A stretch of 64,000 nt of DNA from contig NZ_JASNWF010000001.1 of assembly GCF_030283205.1 (NCBI RefSeq), positions 601,649 through 665,648 of the forward strand, in the 5' to 3' direction. This DNA is from Actinomadura opuntiae. GTDB taxonomy: Bacteria > Actinomycetota > Actinomycetes > Streptosporangiales > Streptosporangiaceae. Numbering within the stretch: the first letter of the stretch is position 1; every line of letters starts with the position of its first letter. The position numbers were made by a program, and so were the translations under genes. The notes beneath the pieces were generated by a model. That model did no database searches, had not been told where the DNA came from, and was given only the letters and a program-made list of their open reading frames with translations. Positions 39,560 through 47,799 of this stretch are shown here, in pieces.

Positions 39560-41164
39560 GTGACCGACGACTTCGACATCGTGCAGATCGGCTGCGGCCC
39601 GGTCGGGCAGACTTTCGCCGCGCTGCTCGGACAGGCAGGGCACCGGATCGGAGTGTTCGAACGGTGGCCCGACCGCTATCCCCTGCCACGGGCCGGCCAC
39701 TTCGACCACGAGGTCATGCGGGTCTTCCAGTCGATCGGTATCGCCGACGAAGTGGAGAAGCGTGCGATCGCCCTTCCCGACTACGACTGGATCAACGGTG
39801 ACGGCCGGCTGCTGATGCGTCTGGACTGGAACGTGCCGACACCTTCCGGCTGGAAGTCGGACTACATGTTCTACCAGCCTCATGTGGAAGACGAGTTGTC
39901 GCGCGCCGTTCAGCGCCATGAGAACGTCTCGGTCCACATGGGCTGGGAGGCCGTGGAACTCGTCCAGCACACCGATCACGTGGAGATCACTCTTCGTGAG
40001 GGCCGCAGGGCGTCCGACGGCTGGCGGCCCACCGGCCGTACCCGCACCGTGAGGGGCGGACATGTCGTCGGAGCGGACGGTGCCGGCTCCTTCGTCCGGC
40101 GAGCATCGAACATCGACTGGGTCGATTTCGGGTTCTCCGAGGACTGGATGGTGCTCGACGTCCGACCGCACGATCCCGACATGGACATCGACATGCCCGA
40201 GGCGGCGCAGATCTGCGACCCGGCTCGCCCGGTGACGCTGTTCCGCTGGCTGGGTCGCGAACATTCCCGCTGGGAGTTCATGCTGCTGCCGGGCGAGTCC
40301 GCGGAGCAGATGGTCGCTCCCGACGTCACCTGGGACCTCCTCTCACGGTGGGGGCTGCACCCCGGTAACGCCGACATCGTCCGCAACACCGTCTACACGT
40401 TCCGATCACTGCTCGCGGAATCGTTTCAGCGGGATCGCGTCTTCCTCATCGGCGATGCGGCCCATCTGATGCCTCCCTTCATGGGGCAGGGCATGTGCTC
40501 GGGGATCCGAGACGCCGCCAATCTCGCCTGGAAACTCGACACGGTCCTCGAACGCATCACCGGCCCGTCTCTCCTGGAGACCTACAACTCTGAGCGCCGC
40601 CCCCACGCCCGCGAGCTGATCCTCGCGTCCATGGACCTCGGCAGGATCGTCTGCGTCGCCGACACCGAGGCGGCAGCACAGCGAGACCAGGCATTCCTGA
40701 GCGGGCAGGCACCGCCCCCGCCGACTTTTCCGATACTCACCGGCGGCCTCCTCCACCGCTCGGCCGCCGACGCGGTGGAGGCGCCGGCCGGGCAGCTCAG
40801 CGTCCAAGGCCGGGTGCTCTATGACGGTCGAGTCGGGCGCATGGACGACCTGCTCGGCAACGCGTGGACCTTGCTCAGCCGCAAGGCCGAACCTGAGAGC
40901 GCGCTCAACGGGGAGCAGCGACGCCTTCTCGAGGTCCTCGGCACCAGGTCGGTGCACGTGACCCGCGCGACCATGCCCGCCGACTCCGCTGCCGTCGACC
41001 TGGATGCCACCTATACGCGATGGTTTGCCACCCTGGACGCGGACGTCGTTCTTGTTCGTCCCGATCACCACGTCTTCGGGGCGGCCAAGGCCGATCGCCT
41101 CGGCGACCTCGTCGACGACCTGCGACGCCAACTGCCCATCCTGCTGGACACGGACGCCGCCTAA
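39560..41164 (+). CDS. FAD-dependent aromatic hydroxylase
   Basis: 534 residues, the same class as 36924 but clearly diverged: GCGPVGQ near the N-terminus, VGADGAGSFVRRAS, the GD motif FLIGDAAHLMPPFMGQGMCSG and a C-terminal thioredoxin-like domain ending with VRPDHHVFG. It is predicted to hydroxylate a phenol in the same pathway. GTG 39560 is preferred because GAGAGGGA lies just upstream; GTG 39545 would place that site inside the gene. It is the last gene before the terminator at 41216. Confidence 0.85.
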   Translation: MTDDFDIVQIGCGPVGQTFAALLGQAGHRIGVFERWPDRYPLPRAGHFDHEVMRVFQSIGIADEVEKRAIALPDYDWINGDGRLLMRLDWNVPTPSGWKSDYMFYQPHVEDELSRAVQRHENVSVHMGWEAVELVQHTDHVEITLREGRRASDGWRPTGRTRTVRGGHVVGADGAGSFVRRASNIDWVDFGFSEDWMVLDVRPHDPDMDIDMPEAAQICDPARPVTLFRWLGREHSRWEFMLLPGESAEQMVAPDVTWDLLSRWGLHPGNADIVRNTVYTFRSLLAESFQRDRVFLIGDAAHLMPPFMGQGMCSGIRDAANLAWKLDTVLERITGPSLLETYNSERRPHARELILASMDLGRIVCVADTEAAAQRDQAFLSGQAPPPPTFPILTGGLLHRSAADAVEAPAGQLSVQGRVLYDGRVGRMDDLLGNAWTLLSRKAEPESALNGEQRRLLEVLGTRSVHVTRATMPADSAAVDLDATYTRWFATLDADVVLVRPDHHVFGAAKADRLGDLVDDLRRQLPILLDTDAA

Positions 41165-41215
41165 CAGCCGGCGCACGGACGACGTCGAGTGGTCCGTGCA
41201 TGAATCACGGCGTCC

Positions 41216-41244
41216 GGGGCGGCCCTGCAGAATGGGGCCGCCCC
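41216..41244. terminator. terminator hairpin between convergent genes
   Basis: GGGGCGGCCC (41216-41225) pairs with GGGCCGCCCC (41235-41244) as a 10-bp GC-only stem with a nine-base loop. It lies between the hydroxylase stop at 41164 and the converging amidohydrolase stop at 41247, and can serve both. Confidence 0.75.
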
Positions 41245-41246
41245 CA

Positions 41247-42242
41247 TCACAGGCGTAGCAGGCGCTCGGCGTTCTCGTGTGCGATCTTGTGCTTGGCCTC
41301 CTGCGGAAGGTCGGCCTGCTCGAAGAAGGGCAGGACGCCCTCATTGCCGATGAACGGGTAGTCGACCGCGAAGACGATGCGCTCCAAGCCGACCACCTCC
41401 AGGCAGAATCGCAACTGCGCCTGGCTGAACATGCCGCTGGGAGCGATGTGGACGTTCTGCCGGAAGTACTCCTCGAAGGAGCGCTCCAGTTTGGTCGCGC
41501 GCTGGGGCAGCGCCTCGTTGATGCGGTCCAGGTAGAAGGGGATCATCTCGCCCCAGTGGCCCAGGATGATCTGAAGCTCGGGGTACCGGTCGAAGGTCCC
41601 GGAGTGGACCAGGTGAAGGAAGTGGACCGCGGTCTCCTGGTGCCAGCCCCAGGCGCTGGTCTGCAGGCGGGTGGCGACCACGGGTGACAGGCCGCCCAAG
41701 TAGTCGCTCTCGGTGATCGTGCGCGGCGGCACGCCGGGGTGCAGGAAGATCGGCACGTCGAGGGCGGCCGCCTTGGCGAGGATCGGGTCGAAACGCGGAG
41801 CGTCGAGGAACTCCCCGTCGGTGCGTCCCAGGATCATGGTGCCGACGAAGCCGAGTTCGCCGACGCAGCGGTCCAGCTCGTCGGCGGCGGCCCCGGGGAC
41901 GGCGGTCGGCAGGGCGGCGAAGGCGGCGAAGCGGTCGGGGTAGGCCCGCACCGCGGCGGCGGACCTGTCGTTGGCTGCGCGGACGACTTCGGGGGCGACG
42001 TCCGGCGGCACCTGCTGGGGGCCGAGGCAGGACAGCACCTGCATGGTGATGCCGCCTGCGTCCATGTCGGCGATCCGCCCCTCGGCCAGGTCCATCAGCA
42101 CCTCACCGGGAGGCGAGTAGGGCAAACCGGACGCCGGCGCGTACGCGGTTCCGAAATCGGGGCTCAACGCGGTCGCGGCAGGCGCGGCCGCCCTGCTGAC
42201 GGCCGGATCGACGAAGTGCTCCTCGAGAGCGATGATCTTCAC
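41247..42242 (-). CDS. amidohydrolase-2/decarboxylase-family protein, copy 3
   Basis: 331 residues. MKIIALEEHF at the start is the hallmark of gamma-resorcylate and 2,3-dihydroxybenzoate decarboxylases. Metal ligands: Glu/His in LEEHF, His in PIFLHPG, Asp in FAVDYPF. It is well diverged from the two other copies, and the region at 100-200 is different. GTG 42242 has an AAGGAA about eight bases upstream. It is divergent from the transporter at 42590, with a copy of the palindromic promoter between them. Confidence 0.85.
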   Translation of the reverse strand: MKIIALEEHFVDPAVSRAAAPAATALSPDFGTAYAPASGLPYSPPGEVLMDLAEGRIADMDAGGITMQVLSCLGPQQVPPDVAPEVVRAANDRSAAAVRAYPDRFAAFAALPTAVPGAAADELDRCVGELGFVGTMILGRTDGEFLDAPRFDPILAKAAALDVPIFLHPGVPPRTITESDYLGGLSPVVATRLQTSAWGWHQETAVHFLHLVHSGTFDRYPELQIILGHWGEMIPFYLDRINEALPQRATKLERSFEEYFRQNVHIAPSGMFSQAQLRFCLEVVGLERIVFAVDYPFIGNEGVLPFFEQADLPQEAKHKIAHENAERLLRL

Positions 42243-42401
42243 TGGCCGGTTCCTTTCGATGCCGCAGGCGGGCGGCAGGTCGTCGGGTGCTGTTGCCGGC
42301 TCTCCACGGCGATGCTGAACAGCCGGTCGGATGCGACGGTACGGGCTCGGGTGCCTGGCATCGCCGTCCCCCGGGACGTCCCACCGAAACGATGCGTGCA
42401 C

Positions 42402-42439
42402 AGGCGCAACAGGCGTTCGGCGTTCAGGTGGGCGTTCTG
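42402..42439 (-). pseudogene. C-terminal scrap of a fourth amidohydrolase
   Basis: The minus strand reads QNAHLNAERLLRL, the conserved end of the amidohydrolases at 35871, 38560 and 41247 (HQNAERLLRL, HENAERLLRL). No other part of a gene surrounds it. It lies next to the duplicated promoter, so an ancestral divergent amidohydrolase/promoter unit, arranged as at 35871-36884, was probably eroded here. Confidence 0.55.
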
Positions 42440-42481
42440 AGAGTCGGCCGTGGCGCGATGACCGGTCGACCATCGGGGGCT

Positions 42482-42524
42482 TTCACTATTGTGCATTGAC
42501 TTTATGGATAGTGAAGCATACGGT
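42482..42524 (+). promoter_or_regulatory. promoter with palindromic operator, copy 2
   Basis: TTCACTAT (42482-42489) and ATAGTGAA (42508-42515) flank TTGACT (42496-42501); a -10-like TACGGT lies at 42519-42524. The arms differ from copy 1 at one position on each side, and the pair of changes keeps the palindrome. It reads toward the transporter at 42590. Confidence 0.72.
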
Positions 42525-42589
42525 CCGTCAGTGTCAAACCCGGCGCCGACCCCGGCGCCACCGCACGGCAGAAGGCGGGAGTCTTTCCG

Positions 42590-43891
42590 ATGCACCTCAC
42601 CACTTCCGGTCCGCTGTCGCGCGGCGTCGCCGCCCGGCGCGCCCTGCTGCCCCTGACCGCGTGCTTCGCCGCGCTCGAGGGCTACGACCTCGCCTGCTAC
42701 GGGGTCACCGTCCCGTCCCTGCTCGGCCGTGCGGGCATCGGGGCCGACAAGTCCTCCGCCGGAACCGTCGGGTCGATGGTGGCCGTGGGGATGCTCGCCG
42801 GTGCGACGCTCGCCGCCGTGCTGGTCCGCAGGCTCGGCAGCCGCCGCCTCATCCTGGGCGGTGCCGCGCTGTTCTCCGCCGGCATGCTGATCTGCGCCCT
42901 CGCGCCGACGTTCACCATCTTCGGCATCGCCCGCCTGATCGTCGGAGCCGGGCTCGGAGTCGTCCTGCCGACCGTCACCGCCTACGTGGCCGATGTGTCG
43001 GCGCCGGGGCACGGCAGCCGCAATGTCGGGATCATGATGGCCGGCTATCCGGCGGGCGCGCTGCTCGCGCCGCTGCTGGGAACCGCGCTGCTGCCAGACG
43101 CGTCCTGGAGGTGGATCTATCTGGGCGGCGCGGTGCCGGTGCTGGCCCTGCTGCCACTGTCGGCCCGGCTGCTGCCGGAGAGTCCGGTGGCGCCCGCCCG
43201 CGACAGCGGCGAACCCGGCAAGGCGGGGGACCTGTTCGGACTGGGGCCGCTGCTCGCCCGCGGCGTGCGCATGGCGACGCTGCTGTTCTGGGTGATCTCG
43301 TTCTGCGGTCTCCTGCTGGTGTTCGGGATCAGCACCTGGCTTCCGTCGATCATGGTGGCGGGCGGCTATTCGCTCGGTTCCTCGCTGCTGCAGACCGCGG
43401 CGATGTGGGCGGGGGCGGGCGTCGGCATGGTCGCCGGCGGGCGGGCCGCCGACAGGATCGGCACCAAGCCCGTCGTGGTGATCGCCTTCCTCACCGGGGC
43501 CGCGGGCCTGGCCGGGCTGAGCGCGCGGCCACCGCTGTGGGCGCTGTTCGCCCTCATGTTCGTCAGCGGCCTGGGGTTCATCGGGTCCCAGGCGCTGGTC
43601 AACGCGCTCATCGTCACCCGCTACCCCCTCGCCCTCCGCGGGACCGGCATCGGCTGGGCCCTGTCGGCCGGACGGTTCGGCGCGATTCTCGGCCCGACGG
43701 CGGGCGGCTGGATCCTGTCCTCCGGCCTGTCCATCGAATGGAACTTCTACCTGTTCGCGGTGCCGGGTCTGCTCGGCGCGGCGCTCGCCGCGGTGGTCCC
43801 CGCCCTGCGGACGGGGGGCGCCGTCGCCGGCGGCCCCGGCTGTCCCGCCGACCGGGACCCAGGCCTCGACGGGCGCACGGCAACGCCGTAG
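42590..43891 (+). CDS. MFS transporter, aromatic acid:H+ symporter type
   Basis: 433 residues with twelve predicted helices, in the AAHS branch (BenK/PcaK-like). The early LEGYDLACYGVTVPSLL corresponds to the conserved DGxD-type helix-one motif. The loop-2 motif GRxxDRxGxR is only partly kept (VRRLGSRRLILGG), and the helix-8/9 loop has GGRAADRIGTKPV. It probably imports the aromatic acid used by the surrounding hydroxylases and decarboxylases. GAAGG lies upstream of ATG 42590, and the operator copy at 42482 should control it. Confidence 0.85.
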   Translation: MHLTTSGPLSRGVAARRALLPLTACFAALEGYDLACYGVTVPSLLGRAGIGADKSSAGTVGSMVAVGMLAGATLAAVLVRRLGSRRLILGGAALFSAGMLICALAPTFTIFGIARLIVGAGLGVVLPTVTAYVADVSAPGHGSRNVGIMMAGYPAGALLAPLLGTALLPDASWRWIYLGGAVPVLALLPLSARLLPESPVAPARDSGEPGKAGDLFGLGPLLARGVRMATLLFWVISFCGLLLVFGISTWLPSIMVAGGYSLGSSLLQTAAMWAGAGVGMVAGGRAADRIGTKPVVVIAFLTGAAGLAGLSARPPLWALFALMFVSGLGFIGSQALVNALIVTRYPLALRGTGIGWALSAGRFGAILGPTAGGWILSSGLSIEWNFYLFAVPGLLGAALAAVVPALRTGGAVAGGPGCPADRDPGLDGRTATP

Positions 43892-43916
43892 TCCGGCCGC
43901 CAGTAGGATTCCTGCC

Positions 43917-44741
43917 GTGCCAGACCAGCAGCACGTCCCCGAGGCGGCCGACGGAGCCGCAGCGGCTCCGGCGCGTCAGGGCATCCAGTCGGTCGAGCTC
44001 GCGATGACGGTCCTGCAGGCGCTCGAGGAGGGTCTCGGCCCGATGAGCCTGACACAGATCGCGGCCGCGAGCGCGATGGGGCCGAGCAAGGCCCACCGGT
44101 ACCTGGTGAGCCTCGCCAGGGTCGGGCTCGTCGCCCAGTCGCCCAGCACCGGCCTCTACGACCTGGGACCGGCGATGCGCCGGCTCGGGATCGAGTCGTT
44201 GCGCCGCATGGACGAGGTCGGTCTGGTGACCGAGCACCTTCCCGGCCTGCGGGACCGCACGGCCCACGCGGTCAACCTCGCCGTGTGGGGCGAGAACGGC
44301 CCGGTGATCGTGCGGTGGGAGTACGGTGCCTACGCGCTGCCCATCACCGTCCGTGTCGGGGCCACGATGCCCCTGCTGACCTCCGCGGTGGGCCGGGCCT
44401 TCTTCGCCTACCTGCCAGACACGCTCACCGGACCGGTGCTGCAAGCCCAGTTGGAGGCCGACGAGCAAGGCGTACCCGCGCAAGAGGAGATAGCGCGGAT
44501 CAAATCCGATGTGCTCCGTGACGGTGTCGCCGTCACCTCCGGCGGAGTGATCCCCGGGATCGCATCGCTCGCCGCCCCGGTGTTCACCGCGGGCGATTCG
44601 CTGCCTCTGGTCGTCGCGCTGGCCATGCCCGCCCGGGTGGTCACCGAGAAGGCCCTGGCCGACCTGGCCGCGGAACTACGGCGGTCGGCGCGGACCATGT
44701 CCGAGGAACTCGGGGCGTCCTGGCCGCCCGAAAGGCACTGA
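43917..44741 (+). CDS. IclR-family regulator of the aromatic cluster
   Basis: 274 residues: an N-terminal winged helix (about 22-85; SLTQIAAASAMGPSKAHRYL) and a C-terminal effector domain (VRVGATMPLLTSAVGRAFFAYL). GTG 43917 begins 25 bp after the transporter stop, so the two are co-transcribed. It is a good candidate to bind the palindrome at 36842 and 42482. It is only distantly similar to the IclR protein at 10696, in agreement with the different operator sequences near each. Confidence 0.85.
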   Translation: MPDQQHVPEAADGAAAAPARQGIQSVELAMTVLQALEEGLGPMSLTQIAAASAMGPSKAHRYLVSLARVGLVAQSPSTGLYDLGPAMRRLGIESLRRMDEVGLVTEHLPGLRDRTAHAVNLAVWGENGPVIVRWEYGAYALPITVRVGATMPLLTSAVGRAFFAYLPDTLTGPVLQAQLEADEQGVPAQEEIARIKSDVLRDGVAVTSGGVIPGIASLAAPVFTAGDSLPLVVALAMPARVVTEKALADLAAELRRSARTMSEELGASWPPERH

Positions 44742-44830
44742 TCCGCGCCCTGGACCAGGGCTTCGGGCCGATCGTCGCGAGCCGTCGGGAATCGGTTTCG
44801 CGTGCTCGCCCGTGCCGCCCTAGTGCTTGC

Positions 44831-44845
44831 TGTTATCACATATAG
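44831..44845 (+). promoter_or_regulatory. TGTTATCA-type operator, site A
   Basis: TGTTATCACATATAG within GCTGTTATCACATATAGC, an imperfect dyad. Near-identical sites occur at 49142, 59630 and 62507. The TATAG part may coincide with a -10 element for the hydrolase gene at 44959. Confidence 0.68.
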
Positions 44846-44958
44846 CGAATATCCTCCCAGCATCCGGGCTCCCGGCGTCGGGGCGTTGCGCGGCCGGGCC
44901 CGGCCAGGCCTTTTCCAAGACCTCGCTTCTCCCTCGTCCGCAGCCGCGCGGAGCGAGC

Positions 44959-45897
44959 ATGACCACCACACCCACCCCTGGCAGGAGGCCGATGATGGCC
45001 CAGCATCGCGAGACCCTGACCTTCGAGGCCGACGGGCACAAGATCACGGCGCTCACCGCCGGTTCCGCCGCCGACAACGGCAGGCCACTGATCGTCGCGC
45101 TGCACGGTGGCACCTACACCGCGCGCTACTTCGACGTGGCGGGAGCCGACCAGGGCTCGTTCCTGGACGTGGCCGGCCGCACCGGCTACCCGGTCGTCGC
45201 CTTCGATCGCCCCGGTTACGGCGGCAGTTCACCGCTCGATCCGGAGGACAACACCTTCGCCCGCCACGTGGAGCTGCTCGGGCCGGCCATCGAGCAGGCG
45301 GTCGAGCGCTTCGGCGCCGGCGGCGTGTTCCTCGTCGGCCATTCGATCGGAGGCATGATCGCTCTGATGATCGCCGCGGGCGACCCCGGCTTCCCGCTGA
45401 TCGGAGTGTCCGCCACCGGGATGGGTGCGGTCATCCCGCCGGGCGGTGCGGCCGAGGCGCTCGGCTCACTGCCCGCCGACCAGACGGTGGACCTGCCCTA
45501 CGATCAGCGGGACCAGGTGATGTTCGGGCCGGAGTCCACCTACAGCCCCGAAGGGCTGCGGCAGGCGCACGGCTCCTACGCCCCGGTACCCGTACGCGAG
45601 CTCGTCCAGGCACCGATGTGGCCGAAGGAACACCTGCCCAGCGTGGCACCGCGCGTCCGCGTCCCGGTGCACAACGCTCTCGCCGAGTTCGACGCCCTCT
45701 GGGCCAGCACCCCGGAGAACGTCGAGCGGTTCGCCGCGATGTTCACCGCGGCGCCGTTCGTGGACGCGAGCGTCGCCCGTGGAACCGGGCACTGCATCGA
45801 CCACCACACGCTCGGGTTCGCGCTGCATCTGCGCCAGCTGGCTTTCGCCGAGGAGTGCACCGCCTGGGCCGGGCGGAACGCCGAGAGCGCGCGCTGA
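44959..45897 (+). CDS. alpha/beta hydrolase (meta-cleavage-type)
   Basis: 312 residues. VALHGGTYTARYFD, FDRPGYGGSSP, the elbow VGHSIGGMIAL (Ser) and GTGHCIDHH (His) are present. Hydrolases of this group often split ring-cleavage products or aromatic esters. It overlaps the flavin hydroxylase start (TGATG). ATG 44959 has GGAG five bases upstream; ATG 44995 with GGAGG is an equally good start and would give 300 residues. With the extradiol-type dioxygenase at 62598 sharing the same operator, a meta-cleavage route is a reasonable inference. Confidence 0.8.
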   Translation: MTTTPTPGRRPMMAQHRETLTFEADGHKITALTAGSAADNGRPLIVALHGGTYTARYFDVAGADQGSFLDVAGRTGYPVVAFDRPGYGGSSPLDPEDNTFARHVELLGPAIEQAVERFGAGGVFLVGHSIGGMIALMIAAGDPGFPLIGVSATGMGAVIPPGGAAEALGSLPADQTVDLPYDQRDQVMFGPESTYSPEGLRQAHGSYAPVPVRELVQAPMWPKEHLPSVAPRVRVPVHNALAEFDALWASTPENVERFAAMFTAAPFVDASVARGTGHCIDHHTLGFALHLRQLAFAEECTAWAGRNAESAR

Positions 45898-47519
45898 TGT
45901 CCTCCGGCGAGAGCGGCCCTCCCCCGCGCAAGGAACAGGTCCTGATCGCCGGGGGCGGGCCGGTCGGCCTGGCGGCGGCCGTCGAACTCGGCAGGCGGGG
46001 CATCGGCTGCCTGATCGTCGAACCGCGTGCCGCCGTCTCCACCGCCCGGCCGCGCTGCAAGACCGTCAACGTCCGCACCATGGAGCACCTGCGCCGCTGG
46101 GGCCTGGCGGACCGGCTGCGCGAGCGCGCTCCACTGCCCGCCTCCTGGTCGCAGGACGTCGTGTTCTGTACCTCGTTGACCGGCCACGAGCTGTCACGTT
46201 TCACCGGAGTGCTCGGCCTCAGCCCCGAAGGCGACCGGTTCCCCGAGATCGGCCAGCAGGTCCCCCAGTACGTCTTGGAAGAGCTCCTCCGCGAGGCCGT
46301 CGACGGCCTCGACGCGTGCGACCTCCTGCTCGGCAGCCGGGTCGTCGCGGTACGGCAGAGCGACGATCTGGTCGACGTCACCGTCGAAGACGCCGCGGGG
46401 AACCGGAGCACGGTGGCCGCCGACTACGTGATCGGATGCGACGGCCCCCGCAGCGTCGTCCGCGAGCAGATCGGTGCCTCCTACAGCGGGGGCGAGGCGC
46501 TCCGGCCCAACTTCGGGATGGTCTTCGCATGTCCCGAGCTCTGGGGCCACGTGAAGCACGGGCCGGCGGTCCAGTACTGGGTCGTCAACCCGTCGGCGCC
46601 GGCACTGGTCGGCCCGATCGACCGCGAGGGGACGTGGTGGGCGATCGCCTTCGGCGTCGACCGCGAGACCGGTGAACGCCGGGCGCAGAGCATCATCGAC
46701 GGCCTGGCCGGTCGGCCGGTGCGGGCCGACGTGCTGTCCACCGACCCCTGGACGGCGCGGATGCAGATCGCCGACCGCATGCGCGACCGCCGGGTGTTCC
46801 TCGCCGGCGACGCCGCGCACCTCAACCCCCCGTTCGGCGGCCACGGACTCAACACCGGCATCGGGGACGCGGTGGACCTCGGCTGGAAACTCGCGGCCGT
46901 CCTGAACGGGTGGGGCGGGCCGGACCTGCTCGACAGCTACGAGAGCGAACGGCGTCCCATCCAGGAACGCGTCATCGGCGAGGCGACGGCGAACATGCGG
47001 GTGCTCTCGACCGAACTGCTCGCCGACAACCTCGATGACGGCGACGAAGCGGGCGCGGATGCACGCGAAGCGGCGGGCGCGCGCATCCAGGACACCAAGA
47101 AGGCGGAGTTCCACTCCCTCGACCTGGTCCTCGACATCCGCATCACCGCGTCACCCGTCATCTCCTACGGGCGGTCCACAGCCGACGGCGTTGGCTCACC
47201 CGGGGCCCGCTTGCCGCACCGCTTCCTCGAAGACGGCGGATCGCTCTATGACCTGCTCGGCAACGACCTGACCCTCCTGGTGCTCGGCGGCGCGGCGGGA
47301 GAAAGGGCGATCGAAGACGCGGCCGCAGCGCTCGGTGTCCCGCTGAAGACCGTCCGGCTGCCCGAGGTCTCCGGTGAGGGCCGAGCCCGGCCGAGGCTCC
47401 TTCTCGCGCGTCCGGACCAGATCGTGGCCTGGGCGGGAGACGAGGTTCCGGACGACGCCGCGGCTCTGATCGACATGGTCCGAGGAGGCGCGTGGGCCCG
47501 GAGCCCCGCACCCCACTGA
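45897..47519 (+). CDS. FAD-dependent aromatic hydroxylase
   Basis: 540 residues, the third long class A hydroxylase of the window. GGGPVGL (about 19-25), IGCDGPRSVVRE, the GD motif FLAGDAAHLNPPFGGHGLNTG and a C-terminal thioredoxin-like domain (about 420-530). The PRCKTVNVRTME segment near residue 50 is typical of the resorcinol/3-HPP hydroxylase subfamily. It is encoded as the second gene of a two-gene operon with the hydrolase, under operator site A. It likely makes a catechol or hydroxyquinol for ring cleavage. Confidence 0.85.
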   Translation: MSSGESGPPPRKEQVLIAGGGPVGLAAAVELGRRGIGCLIVEPRAAVSTARPRCKTVNVRTMEHLRRWGLADRLRERAPLPASWSQDVVFCTSLTGHELSRFTGVLGLSPEGDRFPEIGQQVPQYVLEELLREAVDGLDACDLLLGSRVVAVRQSDDLVDVTVEDAAGNRSTVAADYVIGCDGPRSVVREQIGASYSGGEALRPNFGMVFACPELWGHVKHGPAVQYWVVNPSAPALVGPIDREGTWWAIAFGVDRETGERRAQSIIDGLAGRPVRADVLSTDPWTARMQIADRMRDRRVFLAGDAAHLNPPFGGHGLNTGIGDAVDLGWKLAAVLNGWGGPDLLDSYESERRPIQERVIGEATANMRVLSTELLADNLDDGDEAGADAREAAGARIQDTKKAEFHSLDLVLDIRITASPVISYGRSTADGVGSPGARLPHRFLEDGGSLYDLLGNDLTLLVLGGAAGERAIEDAAAALGVPLKTVRLPEVSGEGRARPRLLLARPDQIVAWAGDEVPDDAAALIDMVRGGAWARSPAPH

Positions 47520-47535
47520 GCGAGCCTGGTGCGGC

Positions 47536-47553
47536 GGGCGCGGCCGCGCGCCC
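47536..47553. terminator. GC-rich hairpin between convergent genes
   Basis: GGGCGCG and CGCGCCC form a 7-bp stem with a four-base loop, 17 bases after the hydroxylase stop. It is short but well placed; no U-tract. Confidence 0.45.
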
Positions 47554-47799
47554 TCGGACCTGCCCGACCACGACGACCGCGACCAGTTCGTCATCGGCCT
47601 CGACCTGCTGCTGGACGTCTTGACCACGACCACGGACCGACGACCGCCTGCGTGTCACCGCGGCCGAAGAGCTTATCGGCCGCCGGCTCGGACGGGCGCT
47701 CCAGGCTCTCGTCCGATCGACGGACTCGGCCCGGAGCGCCCGCTCGCCGGACGCCCGGAGCACTTACCGACCGGCCCGGGTCAGGCCGGGGAGGTCCGG
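47554..47799 (+). pseudogene. possible TetR C-terminal remnant; otherwise empty
   Basis: One + strand frame reads DDRDQFVIGLDLLLDVL near 47575-47630, which resembles the final helix of TetR-family regulators. It lacks a start, a helix-turn-helix and a clear end. The rest of the 280-bp gap shows no gene. The call is tentative. Confidence 0.3.
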
